Source: Bradyrhizobium sp. NDS-1
Lineage (GTDB): Bacteria; Pseudomonadota; Alphaproteobacteria; Rhizobiales; Xanthobacteraceae
Reading direction: 5' to 3'
DNA: 64,000 nt
NCBI RefSeq assembly: GCF_032918005.1
Contig: NZ_CP136628.1
Coordinates: 434,001 to 498,000, forward strand
Below, in pieces: positions 9,024 to 17,196 of the stretch; position 1 is the stretch's first letter; every line of letters starts with the position of its first letter. A model generated the notes under the pieces. It did no database searches and had not been told where the DNA came from. It saw only the letters and a program-made list of their open reading frames with translations. Position numbers and translations under genes: made by a program.

Positions 9024-9458
9024 TCAAGTTTCGTTGTCGGCAATTTTTTCAGTCAGGCGGATCAGTTCGTCCTGTTCGGACGTCTCCAGCGCCCGGAGCA
9101 TGGTCCGACAAGCCTGCCGGTAGCCCTCGATCTGCTCGTCAACCACCTGGCGCCCCTTTTGGTTCGCGCTCAGGGCGACCGCGCGGCGATTGTCCTCGGG
9201 TCGGCGACGCTCGATCAGGTCTTTCTTCACCAGCCGATCGACGGCAGAGGACATCGTCGTCATCGCGACATTGAGATAGCGCGCGACATCGCCCATGCCG
9301 CAACCGGGATGCTCGGCGATGAACATCAGGGTCTGGGCATCGAGCGCGTTGAGCGCATTGTCGGCCGCAGCGACTGCCTCGGCCACCTTGAACCGGCGCG
9401 TGAAACGTTCGAACGCGCGCGTCAGTTGCTCGACTTGGTCTCGGGTTGGTTCAGGCAT
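9024..9458 (-). CDS. MarR-family transcriptional regulator
   Basis: 144 residues from ATG 9458. An N-terminal dimerisation helix (DQVEQLTRAFERFTRRFKV) is followed by a winged helix: QTLMFIAEHPGCGMGDVARYLNVAMTTMSSAVDRLVKKDLIERRRPEDNRRAVALSANQKG. DRLVKKDLIERRRPEDNRR is the MarR recognition helix and wing. It lies directly upstream of paoABC on the same strand with a palindromic site after its stop. It probably represses the oxidoreductase operon, and perhaps itself from a second site, until an aldehyde or phenolic ligand binds. No Cys suggests a redox switch. Ligand unknown. Confidence 0.88.
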   Translation of the reverse strand: MPEPTRDQVEQLTRAFERFTRRFKVAEAVAAADNALNALDAQTLMFIAEHPGCGMGDVARYLNVAMTTMSSAVDRLVKKDLIERRRPEDNRRAVALSANQKGRQVVDEQIEGYRQACRTMLRALETSEQDELIRLTEKIADNET

Positions 9459-9572
9459 GGCCGCAGCAAAACATGTTCGGCAGTTCGGGGCCAGAGATCG
9501 ATACACCAAACAAGGGTTTGTCGCTGCAGGGGGAGCGCCCGGGCAGAACCTCGGCGATACACCCTTCAGCCG

Positions 9573-10475
9573 CTAACCCTTCCCGCTCGGCCGATAACGC
9601 ACGTGGTCAATCAACACCCGCAGCTTCGGCGGAAGATTCCGCCGGTCGGGGAAGTAGAGGAAGAAGCCGCGGAAGAACGGACAGTAGTCCTCCAAGAGAG
9701 GGACCAACTCACCTCGCTCGATATAGGGCCGGAACGTGTCCTCCATGCCGAAGGTCAGGCCGCCGCCCGCGCAGGCGGTCCGCACCATGACCCACATGTC
9801 GTTCGTCGTGATCCTTGGCTCCACCGCGACGTCGAACTCGCGCCCGTCCTCGGCAAATTCCCAGCGGTAGGGGGCCACGTGCGGCGACGGCCGCCAGCCG
9901 ATGCAGCAATGCTGCGAAAGTTCGCGCGGGTGAGCGGGGGCCCCAAACTGCTCCAGATAGGCGGGAGCTGCCACGACGAGCTGGCGCTGCTCGGCTGAAA
10001 CCGGCACGGCGATCATGTCCTGCTCGATCACTTCGCCGAGCCGGACGCCGGCGTCGTAGCCCTCGGCCACGATGTCGAATTCCTCGTCGGTCACGGTGAC
10101 GTCGATCTGAACGCCGGGATTGGCCTGTGTGAAATCGGCAAGCAACGGGCCGCAAATGAATCGCTCGGCGATCGACGACACCGCGAGACGCAGCTGCCCG
10201 GTCGGCTGTGCGTCACGGTCGCGGGCGCCATTGATCGCCTGTTCGACTTCGGCCAGCGCCGGTGCCACGCGCTGATGCAAGCGCAGGCCTGCTTCGGTGA
10301 GGCTGACGCTGCGCGTCGTTCGCTGGACGAGCGCCACGCCCATCCGGTCTTCCATGCGCCTGATAGCCTGGCTCACGGCAGACCGCGTCACCCCTAAGCG
10401 ATCGGCGGCGCCGCGGAAGCTCTTGGCATCCGCGACGGCGATGAAAACGGCGACGAGATTGAGGTCGGCAGTCAT
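9573..10475 (-). CDS. LysR-family transcriptional regulator
   Basis: 300 residues. The N-terminal helix-turn-helix (LVAVFIAVADAKSFRGAADRLGVTRSAVSQAIRRMEDRMGVALVQRTTRSVSLTEAG, residues 6-62) is typical of LysR. The C-terminal effector domain starts near GQLRLAVSS and includes VQIDVTVTDEEFDIVAEGYDAGVRLGEV, the style of the subgroup that controls oxidoreductases. It is divergent from the aldo/keto reductase gene, 92 bases away, the usual arrangement for a LysR activator and its target. The inducer is unknown. Confidence 0.92.
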   Translation of the reverse strand: MTADLNLVAVFIAVADAKSFRGAADRLGVTRSAVSQAIRRMEDRMGVALVQRTTRSVSLTEAGLRLHQRVAPALAEVEQAINGARDRDAQPTGQLRLAVSSIAERFICGPLLADFTQANPGVQIDVTVTDEEFDIVAEGYDAGVRLGEVIEQDMIAVPVSAEQRQLVVAAPAYLEQFGAPAHPRELSQHCCIGWRPSPHVAPYRWEFAEDGREFDVAVEPRITTNDMWVMVRTACAGGGLTFGMEDTFRPYIERGELVPLLEDYCPFFRGFFLYFPDRRNLPPKLRVLIDHVRYRPSGKG

Positions 10476-10476
10476 T

Positions 10477-10493
10477 GGTTAGGAAAGCTTACC
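10477..10493. promoter_or_regulatory. Candidate LysR box in divergent promoter
   Basis: GGT-N11-ACC dyad (GGTTAGGAAAGCTTACC), containing the T-N11-A pattern of LysR sites, lies just upstream of the lysR start codon in the region shared with the aldo/keto reductase. Pattern match only. Confidence 0.35.
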
Positions 10494-10567
10494 ACCTCGG
10501 TCATCATTGGCCAACTTCTCTTATTTGTCGCTGAGGGCTATCTCCTGGCCATCCGATGGAGGCAATG

Positions 10568-11629
10568 ATGACAGCACTTGATCAATACCGCCTGCTTGGC
10601 CGCTCCGGTTTGCGCGTCTCGCCGCTCGCCCTGGGCACGATGACCTTCGGGACCGAGTGGGGATGGGGCGCCGATCCCGGCGAGGCACGGCGGATCTTCG
10701 ATCTCTATGTCGACCGCGGCGGCAATTTCATCGACACGGCGGTGAACTACACCAACGGCGCGTCCGAGCGCCTCGTCGGCCAGTTCGCCCGGGACAAGCG
10801 TGATCGTCTCGTGCTGGCGACCAAGTTCACCATGGCGCGCGATCCCGGCAATCCCAATTCAGGCGGCAACCACCGCCTCAACATGATGCGTTCGGTGGAG
10901 CAGAGCCTGCGGCAGCTCGACACCGACCGCATCGACCTGCTCTACCTCCACGGCTGGGATGCGACGACGCAGCCGGATGAAGTGATGCGCGGCCTCGACG
11001 ATCTCGTGCGCAGCGGCAAAGTCCAGTATGTCGGCATCTGCAACACGCCGGCCTGGCGCATCGCGCAGCTGCAGACGCTGGCAGATTGGCGCGGCTGGTC
11101 GCCCTTCGTCGCCCTGCAGATCGAATATAATCTGGTCGAGCGCACGGTCGAGCATGAGCTCATTCCGCTGGCGGCCGCTCTCGGCCTCGGCGTGCTGCCG
11201 TGGTCGCCCCTCGGCGGCGGCGTGCTGACGGGCAAGTACACGCGGGCCGACCTCAGGGATTCCCAGGAACGGGCCGTCGGAACGACGCGGGCCTCGATCA
11301 TCGCTTCGTCCGGCCTTCTCAACGAGCGATCGCTGGACGCGGCGGACGTGGTGCGCACCATCGCCGCCGAGCTTGGCGCGACGTCGTCGCAGGTGGCAAT
11401 CGCGTGGACGCTGGCGAATCCCGCGGTCACCTCGCCGGTGATCGGGGCCCGCACGCTGGACCAGGCGGAAGACAATTTCGGCGCGGTCGGGATATCGCTT
11501 TCGCCTGAACAGATGGCACTCCTCGACCAGGCGACCGCGCCCGAGCCGATCTTTCCCGGCCGCTTCCTGCGCCGTCCGATGGTCGAGCAACTCATCTTTG
11601 GCGGCGCGACCGTCGCCCGGCGCGGATAG
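10568..11629 (+). CDS. Aldo/keto reductase
   Basis: About 353 residues. The TIM-barrel AKR pattern is clear: LGRSGLRVSPLALGTMTFG, DLYVDRGGNFIDTAVNYTNGASE (catalytic Asp-Tyr), ATKFTMARDPGNPNSGGNHR, LRQLDTDRIDLLYLHGWD (the usual His), then SPLGGGVLTGKYTR and SPVIGARTLDQAEDN in the NADPH pocket. It reduces carbonyl compounds with NADPH; the natural substrate is unknown. ATG 10568 is preferred over 10565 because GGAGG ends five bases before it. Divergent from the LysR gene; an exported SnoaL-like gene follows on the same strand after 90 bases. Confidence 0.92.
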   Translation: MTALDQYRLLGRSGLRVSPLALGTMTFGTEWGWGADPGEARRIFDLYVDRGGNFIDTAVNYTNGASERLVGQFARDKRDRLVLATKFTMARDPGNPNSGGNHRLNMMRSVEQSLRQLDTDRIDLLYLHGWDATTQPDEVMRGLDDLVRSGKVQYVGICNTPAWRIAQLQTLADWRGWSPFVALQIEYNLVERTVEHELIPLAAALGLGVLPWSPLGGGVLTGKYTRADLRDSQERAVGTTRASIIASSGLLNERSLDAADVVRTIAAELGATSSQVAIAWTLANPAVTSPVIGARTLDQAEDNFGAVGISLSPEQMALLDQATAPEPIFPGRFLRRPMVEQLIFGGATVARRG

Positions 11630-11718
11630 ATCCTGAGAAACAAGTCGGCGATGTCTGGCCGACCGCGTGTGCATCACTTCGGGGCAGACGACATTTTGCA
11701 CCCAAAAGGGAGACACCA

Positions 11719-12234
11719 ATGGCAACCATGTTCAATCGCGCACTTGCGTCGTGCATCTACGCAGTCATCGTGACGGCATCCACCCTGACGACGGCAGCGC
11801 CCTGCGGACAGGCCAACTCAGTGGAGGACGACAACAAGCGGATCGTCACCGATGCGTTCGACCGCTGGGCGGCGGGAGGAACGACGTTCTTCAACGACCT
11901 GCTGCACGACGACGCGGTCTGGCGCATCAGGGGATCCGGACCAAGCGCCGGCGAATTCCGGGGGCGCGATGTGTTCGTGGATCGCGCGGTGCGCCCGTTC
12001 GCGAGCCGGTTGTCGACGCCCGTGCGTCCGACGGCCGTGAGAATCTTTGCCGATGGCGACCACGTCATCGCGCATTGGGAAGGCAGCGGTGTGGCGCGCG
12101 ACGGCAAGCCTTACGCGAACAGCTATGCGTGGATCATGCGCATGCAGGACGGCAAGGCGGCGGAGGTGACGGCCTATCTCGACCTCGCACCCTACGACGA
12201 CATCCTGCGGCGCATTCCCTTGCCGGCGCAATAG
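11719..12234 (+). CDS. Exported SnoaL-like (NTF2-fold) protein
   Basis: 171 residues. The N-terminus MATMFNRALASCIYAVIVTASTLTTAAPCG looks like a Sec signal peptide. The mature part is a single NTF2/SnoaL-like cone: VTDAFDRWAAGGTTFFNDLLHDDAVWRIRGSGPSAGEFRGRDVF, then VIAHWEGSGVARDGKPYANSYAWIMRMQDGKAAEVTAYLDL. Members are small-molecule isomerases, hydrolases or binding proteins; the reaction cannot be predicted. GGGAG lies about eight bases before the ATG. It may be co-transcribed with the aldo/keto reductase. Confidence 0.8.
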   Translation: MATMFNRALASCIYAVIVTASTLTTAAPCGQANSVEDDNKRIVTDAFDRWAAGGTTFFNDLLHDDAVWRIRGSGPSAGEFRGRDVFVDRAVRPFASRLSTPVRPTAVRIFADGDHVIAHWEGSGVARDGKPYANSYAWIMRMQDGKAAEVTAYLDLAPYDDILRRIPLPAQ

Positions 12235-12514
12235 CGCTGGCTGCCGGCATGAGCGGCGATGCGGCCGCTCCATGTCGAAGGTGCCGCGGGGCTGGACGCG
12301 CAGGGGATCGACGACGTGCAGAGGTCCGATTTCTGCCTCCCGTAAGTCCTTGATATCGCGGGCCTCGCCTACTGTGCATGGGGTTGTTTTCACCATTATT
12401 GTCATCCGGGCCCTCGGAAAGCCCGCGGCCCACCCGCCTGCTTGAACCCACGTCGCGCACGATCCGACCTAGCAAGGTCCCGCCATCCGGCCGGCGCCAG
12501 GTGATCCCACGACG

Positions 12515-13786
12515 ATGTTCGACAAAACCTACCGGCAGCGCCTCGAAGCTGATCTTGCGCGATGGGAGGCCGACGGCGTGATTGCGCCGGCGGCGGCCGT
12601 CGCGATCCGCCATGCGTTGCCGCCGCTGCCTGCGGGCATCAACATTGCCGTGGTCGTCGGCATCGTCGGCGGCTTGCTGATCGCGGCCGCGTTTCTCGCC
12701 TTCGTCGCCGCGCACTGGACGGAGATCGCGCGGCTGATGCGGTTCGCGATCCTGCTGGCCGGCATGGTCGTCACGGGCAGCCTCGGCGCCTGGTTCGCTG
12801 CGCGGGGCCGCGACGTTCTTGCCGATCTCTGCGCCAGCATCGGTGCGATCATCTTCGGCGCGGGCATCGCACTGGTCGGCCAGATGTACCATCTCGGCGA
12901 GGATTTTGCCGGCGGCATGCTGCTGTGGTCGATCGGTGCGTTCGTCGCCGCATTGTTGACCGGCGCGCGCGGGGCGCTCGCGGTCGGCCTCGTCGCCGCC
13001 AGCATCTGGACCTGCATGCGAATCCACGACGCGCCCGAAATCTTGCATCTTCCGTATCTGGTGGTCTGGCTCATCGCCGCCGGCCTCGCCTTCGCATGGA
13101 ACTCCCGCGTCGCGGCCCACCTCGTCGCGCTCGCGGTGCTGCCATGGTGGATCGCGACGTCGCTTCGCTTCGAGTTCGAGGGCGCCCAGCCATCCTTCGT
13201 GCTCGCGGACGTGGCCGCCTTGTTGTTCGGCGCCGGGCTTGCGATTGCAGCGATGCCCTCGCCGAGGGCGCGCCAGCTTGGGACCGTTCTGTCGACCTAC
13301 GGCGCGTTTGCGCTGGCCGGTGTCGCTTTCCTCGAAGTGACGACGGTTGACGACATCATCCGCTTTCGGGCCAGCCCGGTGTCCGCCCAGCCGATTTGGG
13401 CGATCCTGTGCGGGGTTGCGGGGGTGATCCTCGCGCTCGTCTCCGGCATGCTCACGAAGCGCGCAGGTGAAATCCTTGCAGCCTGCGCGATCGGGCTCGT
13501 GCTGATCGCCGCACCGATCTGGCCGGTCTCGACGGCCGGCGAGCCCTGGTTCGCTTACGCCGCGCTGCTGTGCGCCATGCTGTGCCTCGTCGTCTCCGGT
13601 GTGCTCGACGAGGTGCGTCCGCGGATCGTTGCCGGCTGGCTCGGGATCGCCGGCGTCATCGCCGGCATCACCTGGGCGGTGAAGGGCTCGCTGCTCGGCC
13701 GCTCGGCGTTCCTTGCGGGGGCCGGAATCATTGCCGTGGTCTTTGCAACCGCGCTCAATCGCATGCTGCCGAGGGCTGAACGATGA
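12515..13786 (+). CDS. DUF2157 multi-pass membrane protein
   Basis: 423 residues. A soluble N-terminal helix region (YRQRLEADLARWEADGVIAPAAAVAIRHAL) precedes about a dozen hydrophobic segments, the DUF2157 layout. Function of the family is unknown. Its stop overlaps the start of the next gene by four bases (ATGA), so the two proteins are translationally coupled and probably act together in the inner membrane. In other genomes the same DUF2157/GDYXXLXY pair is common (recall). The 280 bases upstream (12235-12514) show no gene and presumably hold the promoter. Confidence 0.82.
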   Translation: MFDKTYRQRLEADLARWEADGVIAPAAAVAIRHALPPLPAGINIAVVVGIVGGLLIAAAFLAFVAAHWTEIARLMRFAILLAGMVVTGSLGAWFAARGRDVLADLCASIGAIIFGAGIALVGQMYHLGEDFAGGMLLWSIGAFVAALLTGARGALAVGLVAASIWTCMRIHDAPEILHLPYLVVWLIAAGLAFAWNSRVAAHLVALAVLPWWIATSLRFEFEGAQPSFVLADVAALLFGAGLAIAAMPSPRARQLGTVLSTYGAFALAGVAFLEVTTVDDIIRFRASPVSAQPIWAILCGVAGVILALVSGMLTKRAGEILAACAIGLVLIAAPIWPVSTAGEPWFAYAALLCAMLCLVVSGVLDEVRPRIVAGWLGIAGVIAGITWAVKGSLLGRSAFLAGAGIIAVVFATALNRMLPRAER

Positions 13787-14379
13787 TCGGCACTATCACT
13801 GGACTCTGGCAACGCATTCCGAAAGCCGTGCTGTTCGGCGTCGCTGTCCTCATTCAAGGCGTGCTGCTGGTCCTGATGGTCGCCGACCGCGTGCAGATCC
13901 TGCGCGAAGGCCGTGAGGTGACCTTGCAGACGCAGCCGGTCGATCCGCGCGATCTCCTGCGCGGCGACTATGTCGTGCTGCGCTACGACATCTCGGAAGT
14001 GCCGGCGGGGGCGCTCGCCGGCAAGCCGGCTGACACGCGCAAGCCATTCGTGTTCGTCAAGCTCGCGCCCAATGCCGACGGCCTTTACGCCGCCGTCTCG
14101 GTGCATGCCGAGCCTGTGCCGGTCACGGCGCCCGAATTGCTGATCCGCGGCCGCGTCAGCTATTCCTGCGGATCGAATGTCCGCACCTTCTGCGACAAGC
14201 TCACGATCAAATACGGTCTCGAAAGCTATTTCGTGCCGGAAGGCGAGGGCCGGAAGCTGGAGCAGGCCCGCAACCAGCAGAAGGTCCGCATCGTGGCTGC
14301 CGTGCTGCCCTCGGGCCGCGCCGCCATCAAGCGGCTGCTGCTCGACGGCGAGCCGGTGTACGAGGAACCGCTGTATTGA
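13783..14379 (+). CDS. GDYXXLXY-domain protein
   Basis: 198 residues. One N-terminal membrane helix (AVLFGVAVLIQGVLLVLMVADRVQIL) anchors a periplasmic domain with LLRGDYVVLRYDIS, the diagnostic GDYxxLxY motif. Two cysteines (SYSCGSNVRTFCDKL) could form a disulfide. The C-terminal part (YGLESYFVPEGEGRKLEQA) is also typical. Family function is unknown. Overlapping ATGA with the DUF2157 gene indicates a functional pair. Confidence 0.85.
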   Translation: MIGTITGLWQRIPKAVLFGVAVLIQGVLLVLMVADRVQILREGREVTLQTQPVDPRDLLRGDYVVLRYDISEVPAGALAGKPADTRKPFVFVKLAPNADGLYAAVSVHAEPVPVTAPELLIRGRVSYSCGSNVRTFCDKLTIKYGLESYFVPEGEGRKLEQARNQQKVRIVAAVLPSGRAAIKRLLLDGEPVYEEPLY

Positions 14380-14485
14380 CGGGCAATCATTCCGGCGCCG
14401 CCTGCGGTCTTGCCGGATTGTGAAATTGTGACTGGTCTCGTCGTCGCGGAAGCCCCAATGTCGCGACTCAAAAAATGGGACCGAC

Positions 14486-15346
14486 ATGCAATCTGCGGGC
14501 AGCGGCTGGGGCAACGGGCTTCTCGGCGTCATCATCTTCAGCGGCTCGTTGCCGGCGACACGCGTCGCGGTCGGCGGCTTCTCGGCGCTGTTCCTGACGT
14601 CGGCGCGCGCGGTCATCGCGGCACTGATCGCCGTGGCTGTGCTCGGCCTGCTCCGGCAGGCGCGGCCGCAGCGAAAGGATCTCGCCTCCCTCACCATCGT
14701 CGCAATCGGCGTCGTGGTCGGCTTTCCGCTGCTGACCGCGCTCGCGCTCCAGCACATCACGTCGGCGCATTCGATCGTCTTCATCGGCCTCTTGCCGCTG
14801 TCGACGGCGATCTTCGCCGTGCTGCGTGGCGGCGAGCGGCCGCAGCCGCTGTTCTGGCTTTTCGCTTGTCTCGGCAGCGCCACGGTGGCCGGCTTCGCCC
14901 TGTCCGGCGGCGGATCGGCCTCGCTCACCGGCGATCTCCTGATGGTCGCCGCCATCGTGCTGTGCGGGCTCGGCTATGCCGAAGGCGCCGCGTTGTCGCG
15001 CCGGCTCGGCGGCTGGCAGGTGATTTCCTGGGCCCTCCTGCTCGCGCTGCCGCTGATGGTGCCGCTCGCGCTATGGACCTGGCCGTCTAGCTGGAGCGGC
15101 GTCAGCGTGCCCGCCTGGATCGGGCTCGCTTACGTCTCGATCTTCAGCATGTTCGTCGGCTTCATCTTCTGGTACCGGGGCCTTGCGATCGGCGGCATCG
15201 CGCGCGTCGGCCAGTTGCAACAGCTCCAGCCGTTCTTCGGTCTCGCGCTCGCAGGGCTCCTGCTGCACGAGCCGGTCGCCTGGAGCATGATAGCCGCGAC
15301 CGCGCTCGTGGTTGCCTGCGTGTTCTTCGCGCGCCGGTTTGCGTGA
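14486..15346 (+). CDS. DMT-superfamily (EamA) transporter
   Basis: 286 residues with about ten membrane segments in two EamA repeats (GNGLLGVIIFSGSLPATRVAVGGFSALFLTSARA; GDLLMVAAIVLCGLGYAEGAALSRRLGG). The last helices carry GLAIGGIARVGQLQQLQPFFGLALAGLLLHEPVAW, characteristic of RhtA/YdcZ-like exporters of amino acids or related metabolites. Substrate unknown. It follows the GDYXXLXY gene by about 100 bases without an obvious terminator. The EAL-domain gene converges on it from the opposite strand, with only ten bases between stop codons. Confidence 0.87.
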   Translation: MQSAGSGWGNGLLGVIIFSGSLPATRVAVGGFSALFLTSARAVIAALIAVAVLGLLRQARPQRKDLASLTIVAIGVVVGFPLLTALALQHITSAHSIVFIGLLPLSTAIFAVLRGGERPQPLFWLFACLGSATVAGFALSGGGSASLTGDLLMVAAIVLCGLGYAEGAALSRRLGGWQVISWALLLALPLMVPLALWTWPSSWSGVSVPAWIGLAYVSIFSMFVGFIFWYRGLAIGGIARVGQLQQLQPFFGLALAGLLLHEPVAWSMIAATALVVACVFFARRFA

Positions 15347-15356
15347 GGCCCTCGCC

Positions 15357-16571
15357 TCACGCCTGTCCCATCACCGTCCGCGTCAGCGCGCTCCGTGCGA
15401 ACTTCTTCAGCGGCATCGGCTTGCCGAACAGAAAGCCCTGCACGAGGTCGAAGCCGAGCTCGTTGGCCGCAACGAGATCGGAGCGGCTCTCGACCCCCTG
15501 GGCCACGCTGCGCGCGCCATGGCCCTGCGCGAGCTCGACGATGTGGCGGCATACCGTGCGCTTGAGCCGGTCGTTGCCGCTGCCGGTCACGAACTGCCGG
15601 TCCGCCTTCAGCTTGACGAAGGGAATCTTGTCCAGGCCCATCAGCGCCGGCCAGTTGGTGCCGAGATTGTCGATCGACAGGCCGATATTGTGCAGGCCGA
15701 TCTCGCGCGCGACTTCGGTGAGGTTATCGAGATCGCGGATCGCCTCGTCGCTGTCGATCTCGACCGTCAGCCCGCCGAAGGCCGGATGCGTCGGCACGCT
15801 GCGGCAGAGATCGCGCACCGCCTGCGGCTCCGTGAGATAGGACGCGGGAAGATTGATCGACAGGTCGACCGGGCTTTGTTGCTCCAGCAGGTAGTGCCAG
15901 TCCTGCATGGCGCGCTCGATCACGAACTCCGACAGGTCGCGCAGATGCGGATCGTGCGGCTCCGGAATGAAGTAGGCCGGCGGCACCACGCCCCAGGTCG
16001 GATGCCGCATTCGTACCAGCGCCTCGGCACCGCTGCGGACCAGCGTGCGCGCGTCGATCTTGGGCTGGTACCAGAGCTCGAGCCAGCCGGCATGCAGAGC
16101 CTCGCCGACATGCACGGCCGGGCTCGGCGCCGGCTCCTCCGGCAGCAACATGGCGACGCGCTCGCGCAGCGTGTCCGCGGCAAAGGGCGTGGTCAGCGGC
16201 GGCAGCATGGCAAGACCATATTCCTCGCCGACCTGCCGCACGGCTTTGACGATGATCGACTCGCGGGCGCCCACCGCCAGAACCTTGCCGGCAAAGGCCT
16301 CGCGCACCAATATTTCGAGGAATCTCCCCGGCTCGATGCCGTCGGTGGCGACGCCGAGCAGGATCAGGTCCGGCAGGTCGGTGGCGAGCACGGTCTGCAG
16401 CTCGTCCGCGCTGGCGCATTCGCTGGTGACGAAGCCGAGATCCTCCAGCACCTCGCTGAGAAAGGCGCGCAGATGCCGCTTGCTGTCGGCCACGCAGGCG
16501 CGCGGCGTTACCTTACGTCGTCCGAAGGTCACAGGCCTCCGTCCGACGAGCTCAACCATCCCATCGTTCAT
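15357..16571 (-). CDS. Degenerate receiver plus EAL-domain protein
   Basis: 404 residues. Residues 22-145 have a receiver-like fold (ACVADSKRHLRAFLSEVLEDLGF; LPDLILLGVATDG), but the phospho-acceptor Asp is replaced by Gly73. Residues 160-395 are an EAL domain: EAL at 183-185, Asn240, Glu271, Lys322 and Gln378 are kept. The DD pair is Asp301-Asn302, and the catalytic Glu of (A)EGVE is Gln359. With two catalytic positions altered, hydrolysis of c-di-GMP is unlikely; the domain may bind c-di-GMP or act as a protein partner. ATG 16571 follows a long untranslated region that contains a perfect CRP-like box. Confidence 0.85.
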   Translation of the reverse strand: MNDGMVELVGRRPVTFGRRKVTPRACVADSKRHLRAFLSEVLEDLGFVTSECASADELQTVLATDLPDLILLGVATDGIEPGRFLEILVREAFAGKVLAVGARESIIVKAVRQVGEEYGLAMLPPLTTPFAADTLRERVAMLLPEEPAPSPAVHVGEALHAGWLELWYQPKIDARTLVRSGAEALVRMRHPTWGVVPPAYFIPEPHDPHLRDLSEFVIERAMQDWHYLLEQQSPVDLSINLPASYLTEPQAVRDLCRSVPTHPAFGGLTVEIDSDEAIRDLDNLTEVAREIGLHNIGLSIDNLGTNWPALMGLDKIPFVKLKADRQFVTGSGNDRLKRTVCRHIVELAQGHGARSVAQGVESRSDLVAANELGFDLVQGFLFGKPMPLKKFARSALTRTVMGQA

Positions 16572-17196
16572 CGTATACCACTCCCGTTCCGTGACGGTTT
16601 CTTAAACGGCGAGCGTGGGTCCAAATAAGGAGAGCTTCACATCGTTCTTGAATTATCTGAGTAACGTTAAACCCTGCAATTCGAGCTAAATCTTCGACAG
16701 TCTGTTCGAAAAGAATTTGCATACTCGAGCACCGCACGCGCAACGACTGCCAGCGCACACGAAATTCCTCTCTTGCGATGCAAGAGGCGAGGGGCTCGCC
16801 GACCGGCGGGGGCGGGCGATACGATTGTGTGTCCTTTCGAAGCAACGGCAGATGATCGGAGGATTACGATCAGTGGTTTTTTCGGGGTGCGCGGCGAGTG
16901 TTCGGCGACGGTGAACGGGACCGCGTCGTCTTTCCCGCCATGCGCGCATGCGCAGCTTTCGCTCGCGGCGGTTCTGCGACAACGCGGCCGGCCCCGCGGG
17001 CGCGAATGTGAAACGCATCACACGTGTATTGCTGCACTTGCGCTATTGCTCGGCTCAGCCGGTGGTGGGCTGGCGAGGATTGCGACAATGACGACGCGGC
17101 GGTTGATGTATTGGTGGTTCAGAACCGTGATGTCAGGGCGATTTCTCGATCGCTTCCTGTGCCTGCCGCGCGCACATTGAAGCGCGCCGCGCGATA
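16572..17196. other. Gene-free 625-base region upstream of EAL gene
   Basis: I find no protein gene here with a ribosome site and plausible composition. The region is less GC-biased at its 3' end (16640-16760). It carries a perfect 7-bp hairpin CTCTTGC-GAT-GCAAGAG (16770-16786) and a CRP-like box (17007-17022). It probably holds the EAL gene promoter and a long leader, or an unrecognised small RNA. Confidence 0.5.
17007..17022. promoter_or_regulatory. Perfect CRP/FNR-type half-site pair, TGTGA-N6-TCACA
   Basis: TGTGAAACGCATCACA is an exact match to the Crp consensus with six-base spacing. The nearest downstream gene on the minus strand is the EAL gene, about 435 bases away. Two Crp/Fnr-family genes lie 3-5 kb to the right, but which protein binds is unknown. 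Confidence 0.5.

Noticed and set aside
16552..16845. 97-codon minus-strand frame overlapping the EAL start
   Set aside because: No ribosome site, no recognised domain, and it overlaps the well-supported EAL gene in another frame.
16773..17180. 135-codon plus-strand frame in the EAL leader region
   Set aside because: Arg/Cys-rich composition, no ribosome site, and it crosses a regulatory palindrome.
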